A stretch of DNA of 64,000 bases from Chitinophaga nivalis (lineage in GTDB: Bacteria > Bacteroidota > Bacteroidia > Chitinophagales > Chitinophagaceae), in NCBI RefSeq assembly GCF_025989125.1, contig NZ_JAPDNR010000001.1, positions 2,896,301 to 2,960,300 of the forward strand. Reading direction: 5' to 3'. Positions 1 through 8,003 of this stretch are shown one piece after another. Below the pieces are notes generated by a model, which saw only the letters and a list, made by a program, of their open reading frames with translations, was not told the DNA's origin and made no database searches. Within the stretch, counting starts at the first letter, position 1. Every line of letters begins with the position of its first letter. A program made the position numbers and the translations under genes.

Positions 1-332
1 GAGGTGGGTTACCTGTTACATTTATAAGGGCCGATATGTTATAAGCTGAATGGGTTACGTTGCTGATATTCTACAACATAGGTTTATTGTATTTGAATGT
101 CTTGCATATCTTCTACTACTTTTTTAGGATATGTGAATTTAAGTGATTTAGATTTCCCTGCCATAAAAATTGTGATAAAATAAATACGGTGGGAAGGCCG
201 TATTTTTAACTGAATCAACACGGCGGCAAATTCGGAAATGTGGCTGCATTTTACTGGCAGTCGCTCCTGCTTATCCGGAGGGCGACGCTGGCATTCCCTA
301 CAGTCCCCGGTCTCACTTCTCCCGGAAAATCT
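1..332. other. Non-coding stretch at window start
   Basis: No gene could be supported here. Open frames in this stretch are short and lack recognisable motifs. The right end carries the promoter of the downstream regulator. The sequence may belong to the 3' flank of a gene outside the window. Confidence 0.5.
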
Positions 333-340
333 TATCTTTG
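333..340 (+). promoter_or_regulatory. Bacteroidota -7 promoter box, TATCTTTG
   Basis: TATCTTTG fits the Bacteroidota -7 consensus TAnnTTTG. Transcription would begin near 347, about 24 bases before ATG 371. An upstream in-frame ATG at 338 lies inside this box, so it is unlikely to be the real start. No clear -33 TTTG was found. Confidence 0.5.
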
Positions 341-351
341 CCATATAACCA

Positions 352-370
352 AATAAACACTTTGTTTATT
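352..370. promoter_or_regulatory. Perfect 8-bp palindrome abutting the regulator start codon
   Basis: AATAAACA-CTT-TGTTTATT is a perfect inverted repeat with a 3-base spacer. It sits between the predicted transcription start and ATG 371 and ends at the base before the ATG. This placement suits an autoregulatory operator for the winged-helix protein it precedes. The role is inferred from position and symmetry only. Confidence 0.5.
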
Positions 371-1003
371 ATGATTAATGAAGTAGCTGAAAATGAAAAA
401 GCCATCCGGATACTCAAAACAAGGGGACCTTTACCCTTGCAGGAGATTGCGGCCGATCTGAAAATTACGACAGAGGGGGCGCGTTTTCAGTTGCTGAAAC
501 TGGCGAATGAGGGATTGGTGCAGGCTACCACGGTAGCCAAAGGAAGGGGGCGCCCGCAGCAGATCTGGTCACTGACAGCCGCCGGCAACGCACGTTTCCC
601 GGACCGGCACCAGGAACTGTCCCTGAAATTGCTGCAAAGTATGCGGGAGATCCTGGGGGCGGAAGGCTTTCGTACCGTCCTGGAGGCCAATGAAAAAGCG
701 GGTGTCCGGCAGTATAGCCAGGAAATGAGCGATGCTGCAGACCTGGAAAGTAAAGTCCGGGCTTTAACAGATATCCGTAACCGGGAAGGCTATATGGCCG
801 AATACACGAAAACACCCGAAGGTTTTCTACTGGTAGAAAATCATTGCCCCATATATGTTGCTGCAAAAGATTGTAATGGTTTATGCGGGTCGGAACTCGC
901 CATCTTCCAGGCAGTATTGGGGGCAGCGGTAACGGTTACACGCGCGGAACATATTTTATCCGGCAGCCGGCGCTGTGCCTATCTTATTCAACCGCAGGAA
1001 TAA
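371..1003 (+). CDS. SufR-like Fe-S winged-helix transcriptional regulator
   Basis: A 210-residue DNA-binding regulator of the COG2345/SufR type. Residues about 8-70 form a winged helix (GPLPLQEIAADL helix, then GRGRPQQIW wing). The C-terminal half has Cys159 (NHCPI), Cys172 (LCGSE) and Cys202 (RRCAY). The C-x12-C spacing and the later third Cys resemble the [4Fe-4S] ligands of SufR, so it probably senses iron or redox state. ATG 371 is preferred over 338 because a promoter box covers 338. A perfect palindrome just before the ATG suggests autoregulation. No suf genes are nearby, so the target is unknown. Its 3' end overlaps the convergent next gene by 20 bp. Confidence 0.8.
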   Translation: MINEVAENEKAIRILKTRGPLPLQEIAADLKITTEGARFQLLKLANEGLVQATTVAKGRGRPQQIWSLTAAGNARFPDRHQELSLKLLQSMREILGAEGFRTVLEANEKAGVRQYSQEMSDAADLESKVRALTDIRNREGYMAEYTKTPEGFLLVENHCPIYVAAKDCNGLCGSELAIFQAVLGAAVTVTRAEHILSGSRRCAYLIQPQE

Positions 1004-1622
1004 ACGCCGCTGCCGACAACTGTGCGGCCTCTTCTACCGGCAGTTTGCCCGTATATCCTGCCAATACACTACGGGTACATTGTTGCAAAAATTCATCACA
1101 GAAATCAAAGAATACGGCGGCCCCGGTTTGTCCTACATGATGCCGCATGGTATGAAAAATTTCCGCTCCCTGCATGGCATTGACCCCATCCAGATCAAAA
1201 AACAATTTATTCGTTTCCATCAGCGTGGTAAACAGCGACAATAATTTCTCGTCATTGCTGGTGAGGGTACTCAGCCGGGTACGTGGCTGCAGGTGTGTAC
1301 GGGTATACATCTCCTGTAATAACGTGTGTTCTGGTTTGCCATGCTGCTGACAATAACCGCCTACGGTTAATGGAAAGTAATGCGGGAATTTTCGTTTAGT
1401 CCTATACGTTACATGCCGGAACGGTACGCTGCTGTGTATATGTTCGTAGCCCGGAGACTGATAGGTATCTACAAAGGAACGGATCGTGCTGCGGAAGAAT
1501 GGCCCTGATGGCAGCTTTACCATCACAATTTCTCCTGCCGACAACGTGAAGGCGGGGATATAAAAGGCGCCGATTACCTGACCCGGAAAGTTGAGTAGCA
1601 TAGGCTGTTGCAGGTTTTTCAT
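984..1622 (-). CDS. Degenerate ABC-ATPase-like protein
   Basis: A 212-residue protein whose overall pattern follows an ABC transporter ATP-binding domain but with key residues lost. The segment AGEIVMVKLP then SGPFFRST occupies the place of Walker A, with Arg for the essential Lys and no GxGK. STLTSNDEKLLSL is where the LSGGE signature should be, and LFFDLDGVNAM stands for Walker B (LLLDEPTxxLD). Length is close to a single ABC domain (about 210-230). This alignment was made by eye. It would not be expected to hydrolyse ATP. No permease is adjacent. The 3' ends of this gene and the SufR-like gene overlap by 20 bp. An alternative is an unrelated Bacteroidota protein with chance similarity. Confidence 0.6.
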   Translation of the reverse strand: MKNLQQPMLLNFPGQVIGAFYIPAFTLSAGEIVMVKLPSGPFFRSTIRSFVDTYQSPGYEHIHSSVPFRHVTYRTKRKFPHYFPLTVGGYCQQHGKPEHTLLQEMYTRTHLQPRTRLSTLTSNDEKLLSLFTTLMETNKLFFDLDGVNAMQGAEIFHTMRHHVGQTGAAVFFDFCDEFLQQCTRSVLAGYTGKLPVEEAAQLSAAAFIPAVE

Positions 1623-1830
1623 ATACAGGCAGGGATCTCCTGATCCCTCAATTCGGTTATTTCGGTTATAATACTAAAGATAAGTGATCTCCCTGCTGCT
1701 ACATAGGTAGCCGGCAGAATTAATAATAATTTGATGGTTTTTGACCAGCTGGTATTTCCCCAAAATACTTAAACTATCACCATGATCATACTGCCCGATC
1801 CACAGACCTTTGCTGTATAAAAACATTCCG

Positions 1831-2595
1831 ATGGAAACAAACAGTAAAATAGCATTGATAACCGGCGGTAGCCGTGGATTAGGCAAGAACATGGCATTGC
1901 ACCTGGCAGAAAAAGGGCATGATGTGATTATCACCTATAATAGTAATAAAGCAGCTGCAGACGAAGTGCTGGCAGCCATCCGGGAGCGCGGACAACAGGG
2001 GGCAGCCTTCCGGCTGGATGTAGCAGACAGCCACGCGCATGCGGCCTTTTTTAAAGAAGTGGCGGCCTGGCTGACCGCCGAAAGAGGCGTGGCCCGGTTT
2101 GACTTTCTCATCAACAACGCCGGTACAGACGCGAGAGGAAGTATTGCGGAAACCAGCATGGAGGCTTTCGATGGACTGATGAACATTCATTTCAAAGGGG
2201 TGTTTTTTCTCACCCAGCAGGCATTACCCTACCTGGCAGACAATGGTCGTATCATTAATCTCTCCAGCGGGCTGGCACGGTTTGTCATACCCGGATATGC
2301 CGCTTATGGCGCCATGAAAGGCGCGGTGGAAGTATTTACCCGCTACCTCGCCAAAGAAGTGGGCGTGAGAGGAATTACCGCCAATGTAGTCGCACCGGGG
2401 ATTATCCGTACAGACTTAACCAGGGATACGTTCGAACATGCGCCCGAAGTCATTCAACATATCACCAGCAACACCGCATTGGGCAGAACGGGTGTACCGG
2501 AAGATATTGGTGGCATCGTAACTTTCCTGTGCTCCGAAGAGGCCCGCTGGATCACGGCCCAGCGCATTGAAGCATCCGGCGGTATGTTCCTGTAA
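1831..2595 (+). CDS. Short-chain dehydrogenase/reductase (SDR)
   Basis: A 254-residue classical SDR, an NAD(P)-dependent oxidoreductase of FabG-like build; the substrate is not known. It shows TGGSRGLGKN for nucleotide binding near residues 11-20, NNAG in the middle, a Ser in LSSGLAR and the catalytic YGAMK (Tyr-x3-Lys). The C-terminal part has the PG-x-I-x-T motif (APGIIRTDLT). ATG 1831 is chosen because the fold begins directly after it; an upstream in-frame ATG at 1810 adds only seven untypical residues. It stands alone on the plus strand and is convergent with the DUF1349 gene 23 bp away. Confidence 0.88.
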   Translation: METNSKIALITGGSRGLGKNMALHLAEKGHDVIITYNSNKAAADEVLAAIRERGQQGAAFRLDVADSHAHAAFFKEVAAWLTAERGVARFDFLINNAGTDARGSIAETSMEAFDGLMNIHFKGVFFLTQQALPYLADNGRIINLSSGLARFVIPGYAAYGAMKGAVEVFTRYLAKEVGVRGITANVVAPGIIRTDLTRDTFEHAPEVIQHITSNTALGRTGVPEDIGGIVTFLCSEEARWITAQRIEASGGMFL

Positions 2596-2618
2596 TGATC
2601 GCTGCGTCAGACAAAGCA

Positions 2619-3164
2619 TCAGGATACCGGGACTACGGTGAAATCTTCAAATAAAGCCTCAAAAGGCAGACTGCCGGGAGCTGCGGCCACCAGGCCTATC
2701 TGTACACTTACCTGCGGCGTAAAATAAGCCAGCCGTAATAATGCAAAGTGTGCCTGGTCAAATGAATAGGAGATCTGTACATAATCACCTTTCCGCAATA
2801 GCTTAATCCAGATGGCGGCCGGATTATCCTGCCGGGGTACTACCGACCAGTCAGACACTTCCCGGGTGACAACGGCACTTACCTGTTGTACGCCATCTAC
2901 ATATTCGATACCGGTTTTGATCCAATTGGCGGCGTCTGTCCGGATCATCAGGCCTGCCTGGTGATACAGCTCCTGCCAGGCGCCGCTGATTTTTACATTG
3001 GCTTCAAAATCACCACTGACGGTCGTAAAACAAAAAGGTCCGGAGTCGCGGATAAAGTTGTAATGCGTAACGCGCCAATAATCGGTATCCGGTTCTACGG
3101 TTACCTGTAATTGCCGGTGATCGCCAGCCCAGCGCCGGGGTTCATTATACCATTCCATCTGCAT
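2619..3164 (-). CDS. DUF1349 family protein (concanavalin-like fold)
   Basis: A 181-residue cytoplasmic protein without a signal peptide. Features typical of DUF1349 are visible: an early Trp-rich start, DYWRVTHYNFIRDSG, GDFEANVKISG, QAGLMIRTD, WIKTGIEYVDG and a C-terminal IGLVAAAP. The family has a concanavalin/LamG-like beta sandwich, often linked to sugar binding, but its biochemical role is not established. It is the last gene of a five-gene minus-strand operon, 15 bp after the MFS transporter, and so may serve the same small sugar-like molecule. Function remains open. Confidence 0.8.
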   Translation of the reverse strand: MQMEWYNEPRRWAGDHRQLQVTVEPDTDYWRVTHYNFIRDSGPFCFTTVSGDFEANVKISGAWQELYHQAGLMIRTDAANWIKTGIEYVDGVQQVSAVVTREVSDWSVVPRQDNPAAIWIKLLRKGDYVQISYSFDQAHFALLRLAYFTPQVSVQIGLVAAAPGSLPFEALFEDFTVVPVS

Positions 3165-3179
3165 AAAAAACAGTTTATT

Positions 3180-4334
3180 TTAATGTCGTTTTGTGGCTTT
3201 GTCAACACCTCCTGCCAGGAGTGTGGTGCCAAAACTCAACAAGGCTATTAGTGCAAAAGACCAGCGGAGATTGGTGGTTTCCGCAATGAATCCAATCAAC
3301 GGCGGCCCTATCAGAAAGCCCAGGAAACCCACCGTAGATACGGCCGCAATAGCTACTCCCGGCGGGAGTGTAGCCGACTTGCCTGCCAGGGCCAGTACCA
3401 GCGGTACTACCGCCGATACGCCGATGCCGACCAGCAGAAACCCCAGGGTCGCCGTATACATGCCGGGAAAACATACTGCCAGCAATAAGCCGGTAGTACT
3501 GGTCATTCCGCTGTATTGCAGCACCCGCCGGGTACCGAGGCGTGTTACCAGTTTGTCGGCCGTAAAACGCCCGCCGGCCATGGTGGCCATAAAGGCAATA
3601 TAACCAACCGTGGTAAAAATTTCCGGTACCGCTACTACTTTCTGAAAATAAACGCCGCTCCAGTCGAACATTGTACCTTCTGTTACCAGGCTGGCAAAAG
3701 CAATCAGGCCCAGTCTGAGCAGGTAACCATCCGGTTTGGCAAAGAGTGGTGGCGATTCCTGTACTTCATCTGCCGGCAATAAATATTTCCAGGAGCTGAA
3801 AACGAGCAACCAGCACAACAGGGCAATCAGCCCGAAATGCTGCCATATCGGCCATTTCAGCCCAATGGCAAGGGTGCCTGCTGCTACGCCGGCAAATCCT
3901 GCCAGGCTCCATAAACCATGAAAAGAGGCCATCACAGACCGCTGGTACAATGTTTCTATACCAACGGCCTGTGTGTTCATGGCGATCTCCAGTACGTTGT
4001 TTAAAAAACCGAAACAAAACAGGATACCAACCAGCTGCCATAACTGTGTTGCCAGCCCGATCATACAAAGGAAAAAAGGAAAGAGCAGGCCCGCTGCTAT
4101 CAATACTTTGCGGCTGCCGGCGCGGGTAACCAGCCATCCCGATACCGGAAGGCTGAGGAGCAGACCCACCGGCAGGGCAAACAACACACTGCCTAAGGAA
4201 GCATTATTCAATCCGAAGAAGGCTTTCAGGTCATGAATCCGGCAGGCCCAGCTGGAGTAAGTTAATCCGGCAATGAAAAAATAAATACCGGCTGCTATAC
4301 GGTAAGTCCGTTTTGTTTCGATCGTTAACAACAT
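3180..4334 (-). CDS. MFS transporter
   Basis: A 384-residue inner-membrane major facilitator with about 12 hydrophobic segments. N- and C-terminal halves show the usual MFS layout, with the loop GWLVTRAGSRKVL (GxLaDrxGrR motif variant) after segment 2 and DKLVTRLGTRRVL after segment 8. The beginning (FFIAGLTYSSWACRIHDL) resembles the YbjJ-like MFS group, sugar or drug-type carriers of uncertain substrate. It lies 38 bp downstream of the HAD phosphatase gene in the aminotransferase operon. In that setting it could export the operon's product; uptake of a substrate is the alternative. Confidence 0.85.
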   Translation of the reverse strand: MLLTIETKRTYRIAAGIYFFIAGLTYSSWACRIHDLKAFFGLNNASLGSVLFALPVGLLLSLPVSGWLVTRAGSRKVLIAAGLLFPFFLCMIGLATQLWQLVGILFCFGFLNNVLEIAMNTQAVGIETLYQRSVMASFHGLWSLAGFAGVAAGTLAIGLKWPIWQHFGLIALLCWLLVFSSWKYLLPADEVQESPPLFAKPDGYLLRLGLIAFASLVTEGTMFDWSGVYFQKVVAVPEIFTTVGYIAFMATMAGGRFTADKLVTRLGTRRVLQYSGMTSTTGLLLAVCFPGMYTATLGFLLVGIGVSAVVPLVLALAGKSATLPPGVAIAAVSTVGFLGFLIGPPLIGFIAETTNLRWSFALIALLSFGTTLLAGGVDKATKRH

Positions 4335-4372
4335 ATGCTATCAATAATTTAATCATTCATCCGCAGGCGATG

Positions 4373-5053
4373 TCAGGACAAAGCCGCTACATCAATGTGC
4401 CGGAATAGTTCATCATAATCTGTCAGCCGGATAATATCTTCCAGGTGTGCAATTTTTTTATTGTCGATACCAATGAAACCGATACCCAGCTGACAGGTAG
4501 CCTGGTAGTCCCATTTGCCGTCGCCAACATATATGATGTCCGATAAAGGCGCTTCATACCGGTTTTTTTCATTGAGCTGCCGGATGGTATGCCCGATGAT
4601 ATCGCGGCGCGCAATGGCGTCCTGTGCGAAAGATGCGGCAGCGCATCCGGTGATATCAATACCGGCGCATTGCAGTTTGAATAAGGCAGACTGTCGCCAG
4701 CCACCCGTGGCCAAGCCTATACTCACGGTTTCCTGCCGGCAAAGCGTTGTCAGGATTTTACCGGCTTTGCGGATCTCCCGGAAGTGGTGAGGATCCTGGG
4801 CATATGACTGTTCCAGCAGCACGCAGAAGTGGGTGATAAATGCTTCCCGTTCTGCCAGCGTATAGGTGCGCCCGTTACGTTCACGGAATAGCTGGTCGAT
4901 GATACCGGAATCGGTGGTGTTTTCATAATGTCCGTAATTCGTTTCAAACTGTTGAAAACCGAACGTATCAGAGAGCGCCCGGGTAAAACAATGATCATCT
5001 ATTTCGGTCGTATCTGTGAGGGTACCATCTATATCGAAGATGATGTATTTCAT
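4373..5053 (-). CDS. HAD-superfamily phosphatase
   Basis: A 226-residue HAD hydrolase with the nucleophile motif FDIDGTLTD (Asp7, Asp9), a helical cap after it, and the metal-binding end motif IIYVGDGKWDYQA. The length fits the phosphoglycolate/beta-phosphoglucomutase-like subgroup. It would remove a phosphate from a small metabolite. It lies between the zinc dehydrogenase (57 bp upstream) and the MFS gene (38 bp downstream). With the aminotransferase and dehydrogenase it completes the set expected for azasugar precursor formation, where a phosphatase acts on an aminopolyol phosphate. That substrate is inferred from context only. Confidence 0.85.
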   Translation of the reverse strand: MKYIIFDIDGTLTDTTEIDDHCFTRALSDTFGFQQFETNYGHYENTTDSGIIDQLFRERNGRTYTLAEREAFITHFCVLLEQSYAQDPHHFREIRKAGKILTTLCRQETVSIGLATGGWRQSALFKLQCAGIDITGCAAASFAQDAIARRDIIGHTIRQLNEKNRYEAPLSDIIYVGDGKWDYQATCQLGIGFIGIDNKKIAHLEDIIRLTDYDELFRHIDVAALS

Positions 5054-5110
5054 GCGGAGATAATTTTTGGTGTCAGCAAATAATGTCAGTAATAAGCTAT
5101 TACATCGTAC

Positions 5111-6133
5111 TTAGATCATGATCACAGATTTCAGACTGGCAATCTGGTTGGTCCGTTGTTGTTTTACCGGATCGCAACCCAGGTCCTGCAGAGCGGCCTG
5201 GAAATCCTGCAGTGGATAGGCATGGGTGATGAGTTTTTCCAGCCCCAGGGTACCGCTGTTGATCAGGTCCACAGCGTGTTTAAAGGTGTCGGCGGAATCG
5301 ATGGAACCGATAATGGAAATGCTGCGGTCTGCAATTTCTCTGGGGTTGATGGTTTGCTGATTGTTGCGCAATCCCATCAGCGATATTTTGCCGCCGTCGG
5401 CAATGGCCAGCATCGACTTTTCCAGCAGGCTGCCGGTGGTGTCGATGATGAGGTCATATTGGTTTTTCTTCGGTACAAATGCCGGTGCTGTTTGCCAGCC
5501 ATTGGCGAGGAAATTATTGCCTTCGATCAGTTTGATGCGTTGCGGGGATGTTTCGCAGATAACACCATCTCTGATCCCATGCCGCGATAGTGCCTGATAG
5601 AACAGCAATCCGATAGGGCCGCCGCCCAGTATGGCCGTACGCATATACGGCGTGACGGCCAGTTTCTTCACGGCGGTGAGTACACAGCTCAATGGCTCCG
5701 ACATGGCGCCCTGTTCAAACGGAATATGATCTGCCAGCGGATAAATAAACCGCTGCGTGGTTTTGAAATACCGGGTAAAGGTGCCATCTACTGATACGCC
5801 GGCTTCGGTACCGGCTTTCAGCAGACAATGATTCCGCAGTCCTTTTCTGCAATGTTCGCAGTAACCACAGTAATAGGTAGGATCAATAATAACGCGGTCG
5901 CCTATACGACAATTGTCCACACTGCTGCCGGTGGCTACTACCACGCCGGCAGATTCATGTCCGATAATCACCTGCGGGCGGGCGTCGTATTCGCCGGAGA
6001 TGATACTGAGGTCGGTACCGCAGATGCCTGTGGCGCGTATTTCTACAATGACTTCATCCGGCAGGGAGAGTACCGGTTCTGCTTTTTCTGTGAGTTGAAC
6101 ATCCCAGGGACGGTTATATACAATGGCTTGCAT
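5111..6133 (-). CDS. Zinc-dependent medium-chain alcohol/polyol dehydrogenase
   Basis: A 340-residue MDR enzyme. Catalytic zinc ligands are Cys38 (GICGTD) and His59-Glu60 (GHE). The structural zinc is held by Cys89, 92, 95 and 103 in perfect C-x2-C-x2-C-x7-C spacing. A Rossmann glycine motif LGGGPIGLL lies near residue 170. This is the sorbitol/threonine dehydrogenase-like layout, NAD(P)-dependent oxidation of a secondary or polyol hydroxyl. It follows the class III aminotransferase by 11 bp, so the two are surely co-transcribed. By analogy with the GutB1 dehydrogenase of Bacillus azasugar clusters it could oxidise an aminopolyol, which is inference. Confidence 0.9.
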   Translation of the reverse strand: MQAIVYNRPWDVQLTEKAEPVLSLPDEVIVEIRATGICGTDLSIISGEYDARPQVIIGHESAGVVVATGSSVDNCRIGDRVIIDPTYYCGYCEHCRKGLRNHCLLKAGTEAGVSVDGTFTRYFKTTQRFIYPLADHIPFEQGAMSEPLSCVLTAVKKLAVTPYMRTAILGGGPIGLLFYQALSRHGIRDGVICETSPQRIKLIEGNNFLANGWQTAPAFVPKKNQYDLIIDTTGSLLEKSMLAIADGGKISLMGLRNNQQTINPREIADRSISIIGSIDSADTFKHAVDLINSGTLGLEKLITHAYPLQDFQAALQDLGCDPVKQQRTNQIASLKSVIMI

Positions 6134-6144
6134 GGAAAATAAAT

Positions 6145-7380
6145 TTATAGTTGACGGAATAACTGGCGGAGACGATCGCAGATGAGTACAATATCATCTG
6201 CCGTAGCAGTAAGCGCGGGTCTTACTTTCAGCACATTGCCGAACCCATATCTCGATCCCCGCAGGATGAGCTGATGATCGGTGAAGGCCATTTCTATGAG
6301 CCGGTTGGTAAGCGCTACATCGGGTGCCCCGTCTTTGTCGACGATTTCCAGTCCCCACATATACCCAATGCCCCGTACGTCGCCAATGACCTGCGGATAG
6401 GCTTCCTGCAGCTGTTGCAGCAATTGACCCAACAGTACGCCATTAGTGCGCACGTTTTCCAGGAAACCTTCGCGGGAAACAATTTCCATGGTTTTCTGTG
6501 CTGCCGCCAGCGATAACAGGTTACCACCGGAAGTGTAGGAATGCTCGAATTTTTCCAGCACGGCCAGTTCACTGCGATAGAGGATGGCAGCTGCCGGTAT
6601 GCCCGTGCCGCCGAGTCCTTTGGCCAGTGTGATAATATCCGGTTGTATGTCATAGTAGCCGCTGGCAAACATATGTCCGGTTCTGCCAATGCCGGTTTGT
6701 ACTTCATCAGCGATTAATACAATCTCCAATTCGTCGCAGATTTTTTTGATCCGTTGGAAATAACCTTCGGGTGGCACAATATTGCCGCCATTGCCCAGTA
6801 TGGGTTCCAGGATGATACAGGAAACGTTATCGGAACTGCTGTACTGGATGTAATCGTAGATCGCTTCTGTGCATAGAAAGCCGCAGGCAGGGGCGCCTTT
6901 GGCCGAATAGGGACAGCGGTAACAGTACGGCGCCGGTACGGTACCATGCTGAATGAAAAGGGTACTGGAAAGAGATTTACGGCGGAATGCATTGCCGGAA
7001 ATGCTGGTAGCATAAAGTGTTTGACCGTGGTGCGACATCGAAAGGCTGATGACTTCATTTTTGCCGTTGTATTTGTTGGCAATTTTTACAGCGCCTTCAT
7101 TGGCGGTAGAACCAATGATATCGCGCAGCCAGCCGTCGGTAATGTGATCGGGGGCGTGTTCCAGGATGCTGGTCAGTACCTGCTGCACCAGGTCGCCGTT
7201 GAAAGAGGAGGAAACATGCACCAGGTTTTCCAGCTGGGTTTTAAGATGTTCCGTTAGTTCCGGGTGACTATAACCCAGGGCAATGTTAAAGGTGCCGGAT
7301 ACGGCATCAATGTACTCTTCCTCCTGTGGTGTGTAAAGGCGGATACCTTTTCCTTTTGTGAATTGAACGTTGCTGGACAT
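6145..7380 (-). CDS. PLP-dependent class III aminotransferase
   Basis: A 411-residue fold-type I class III aminotransferase. It has a GSTANEGAVKIA phosphate-binding loop (variant of SGSEANE), LEPILGNGG, IADEVQTGIGRTG with Asp225 contacting the pyridine nitrogen, and Lys254 in LAKGLGGTG as Schiff-base lysine. A four-Cys insert at 153, 156, 166 and 170 (C-x2-C-x9-C-x3-C) is typical of one branch of the family. It is first in the operon aminotransferase, dehydrogenase, HAD phosphatase, MFS, DUF1349. GabT1, which starts azasugar synthesis in Bacillus by aminating fructose 6-phosphate, belongs to the same class. The donor and acceptor here cannot be read from sequence. Confidence 0.9.
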   Translation of the reverse strand: MSSNVQFTKGKGIRLYTPQEEEYIDAVSGTFNIALGYSHPELTEHLKTQLENLVHVSSSFNGDLVQQVLTSILEHAPDHITDGWLRDIIGSTANEGAVKIANKYNGKNEVISLSMSHHGQTLYATSISGNAFRRKSLSSTLFIQHGTVPAPYCYRCPYSAKGAPACGFLCTEAIYDYIQYSSSDNVSCIILEPILGNGGNIVPPEGYFQRIKKICDELEIVLIADEVQTGIGRTGHMFASGYYDIQPDIITLAKGLGGTGIPAAAILYRSELAVLEKFEHSYTSGGNLLSLAAAQKTMEIVSREGFLENVRTNGVLLGQLLQQLQEAYPQVIGDVRGIGYMWGLEIVDKDGAPDVALTNRLIEMAFTDHQLILRGSRYGFGNVLKVRPALTATADDIVLICDRLRQLFRQL

Positions 7381-8003
7381 GCGTACTGATTTTTTGAGTG
7401 TTCATAAATGTGGAAGTGGAATTTTACGGACGCCATGGGGACGGCTGCCGTTGGCAATGGGTTTCCGGTCAGCTACAATAGACAGCTGTTAAAATCCGGG
7501 TTACGGGTATCGTTCAAATGAATGATGACAAACAAGTGATTTTGCCGGTGGCAGTAATCATTTACCGAGTAGCGGCATGCTCCGGCAAATAATTCTGCCA
7601 GGTCCGGATGGTACCGTTTTCACAAATAGTGGATATGGGTCATACAAGTTTTTTTAAAAGAAACGTGGAATCGAATTCAGGTTAAACGTCAACCAAAATA
7701 AAATCCATTCTCTATATTTTATTTTTTTTGTTTTCTAAAAATGCACTACATTATTTTAACTGATTTGTTTAGCAAATCCTATTTAGCTGTGCAGCTGGTG
7801 ATACCCCTGAAAAACCGCTTTACGGGAGATAATAAAGTACCTGCCTCCACTTACCACCACCGCATCATATTTGATATTCCGGGAGATATACCGCATCTTG
7901 TGCGGGGACTGGTTGCGTTGCTACAGACGGGTTGATGTCTATGCTGACCTACGCAGCTGTTACCCACTCATTGATCTGATCATTTTAAAAACTGTTGCTA
8001 CCG
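7381..8003. other. 623-bp divergent intergenic region
   Basis: This gap separates the divergent aminotransferase operon and the metallo-beta-lactamase-fold gene, so it must hold at least the operon promoter. An AT-rich tract near 7690-7740 is the best promoter-like zone, but no exact TAnnTTTG box was found on either strand. One 64-codon open frame lies inside it (see separate entry). No regulator gene is present. Confidence 0.5.
7741..7935 (+). CDS. Possible small ORF, 64 residues, unrecognised
   Basis: An ATG-initiated frame of 64 codons directly follows a T-rich promoter-like tract. Its codon choice looks coding (GGA GAT ATA CCG, GAT AAT AAA GTA). The product has no recognised motif and no signal peptide. 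A perfect inverted repeat GATTTG-TTTAG-CAAATC lies inside its start at 7762-7778 and may instead be an operator. It ends 68 bp before the next gene. It may equally be non-coding. Confidence 0.25.
   Translation: MHYIILTDLFSKSYLAVQLVIPLKNRFTGDNKVPASTYHHRIIFDIPGDIPHLVRGLVALLQTG

Noticed and set aside
84..344. 86-codon open frame on the minus strand
   Set aside because: It runs across the promoter box of the SufR-like gene, has no motif and resembles non-coding translation.
2619..7380. Operon compared with ntdABC (kanosamine/neotrehalosadiamine)
   Set aside because: The ntd aminotransferase is of the DegT type and its dehydrogenase of the GFO/IDH type; here they are class III and MDR, which fit the azasugar set better.
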